From Longibacter salinarum (GTDB lineage: Bacteria; Bacteroidota; Rhodothermia; Rhodothermales; Salinibacteraceae): a DNA stretch of 64,000 bases. The position numbers and the translations under genes were made by a program. The DNA is taken from contig NZ_PDEQ01000009.1 in assembly GCF_002554795.1 (NCBI RefSeq), forward strand, positions 119,848 to 183,847. Direction: 5' to 3'. The notes below the pieces were generated by a model that saw nothing but the letters and a program-made list of their open reading frames with translations, made no database searches and was not told where the DNA came from. The number at the start of each line of letters is the position of its first letter. Within the stretch, counting starts at the first letter, position 1. This document shows, piece by piece, positions 63,891 to 64,000 of this stretch.

Positions 63891-64000
63891 TTAGGTAACG
63901 CGGCGGATCATGAGTCTAATCATGGCCACTCGGACCATGGCTTCTGACATTTCAGGAAGACGTTCATAGTCTCGAATGAGGCGACGATAGCCGCCAAACC
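63891..64000 (-). CDS. IS5-family transposase, C-terminal end only
   Basis: The last 36 residues are visible, ending GGYRRLIRDYERLPEMSEAM and VRVAMIRLMIRRVT, then TAA. This 'DYERLPE.SEAM...AMIRLM.RR' tail is characteristic of IS5/IS427-group DDE transposases. The stop codon touches the terminal repeat, as is usual in these compact elements. The catalytic part lies outside the window, so its integrity is unknown. Confidence 0.88.
   Translation of the reverse strand, partial: FGGYRRLIRDYERLPEMSEAMVRVAMIRLMIRRVT

Overview
The window looks like chromosomal DNA of a Bacteroidota-type bacterium, most likely Rhodothermota (Salinibacter/Longibacter-like). This is an inference from several traits: high GC; a SusC/SusD pair; a hybrid two-component regulator with propeller, kinase, receiver and AraC domains; two proteins ending in type IX secretion (T9SS) sorting domains; TonB-dependent outer-membrane proteins; and start codons that mostly lack a clear Shine-Dalgarno sequence. 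I see no rRNA, tRNA, CRISPR or prophage.

Layout. 1-9154 (-) is one uninterrupted reading frame for a giant exported protein of more than 3,050 residues, running off the left edge. Upstream of it, on the same strand, is a 1,466-residue hybrid two-component regulator (9490-13890). 14.0-15.1 kb holds a REP-associated tyrosine transposase (RAYT) with palindromic REP elements on both sides and one inside its own coding sequence. 15-25 kb carries an MFS transporter, a copper module (SHOCT protein, DUF302 protein, CopB ATPase), two lipoproteins, MgtC/DUF4010 and DUF2306 membrane proteins and a DUF5995 protein. 25.2-29.8 kb (-) is an apparent operon of TonB-dependent outer-membrane protein, LytS-type kinase and LytTR regulator. 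30-33 kb (+) has a glycosyltransferase, a DMT exporter and an O6-alkylguanine-DNA alkyltransferase. 33-36.7 kb (-) pairs a T9SS subtilisin with a small lipoprotein resembling that protease's own propeptide. 38.2-42.7 kb is susC-susD. 43-50.5 kb has a possible PID-CTERM surface protein, an AlkA-like glycosylase, FetAB, an SDR, an OmpR/EnvZ-type pair followed by a YgiW-like OB-fold protein, and a Nudix protein. 50.5-56.4 kb has a Na/Pi transporter, LysR, MarC, ROK kinase and a FrnE-like DsbA protein. 56.8-60.3 kb (-) pairs an S74-chaperone surface protein with a T9SS beta-propeller protein. 60.5-63.6 kb has two AhpD-like paralogues, OsmC and DinB. The right edge is the end of an IS5-type transposase.

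Themes. Much of the content is cell-envelope and surface biology (T9SS cargo, SusCD, TonB receptors, the giant exported protein) and stress defence (OsmC, AhpD-like, Ogt, AlkA, CopB, DsbA). Intergenic DNA is rich in small mobile repeats: REP palindromes, a family of about 175-200 bp MITE-like elements whose ends resemble those of the IS5-type element at the right edge, a second 160 bp MITE with the same ends as that IS, and short tandem repeats.

Functions are assigned by reading motifs and family resemblance only; no database search was possible. Start codons were moved downstream where a signal peptide or domain start made that clear.
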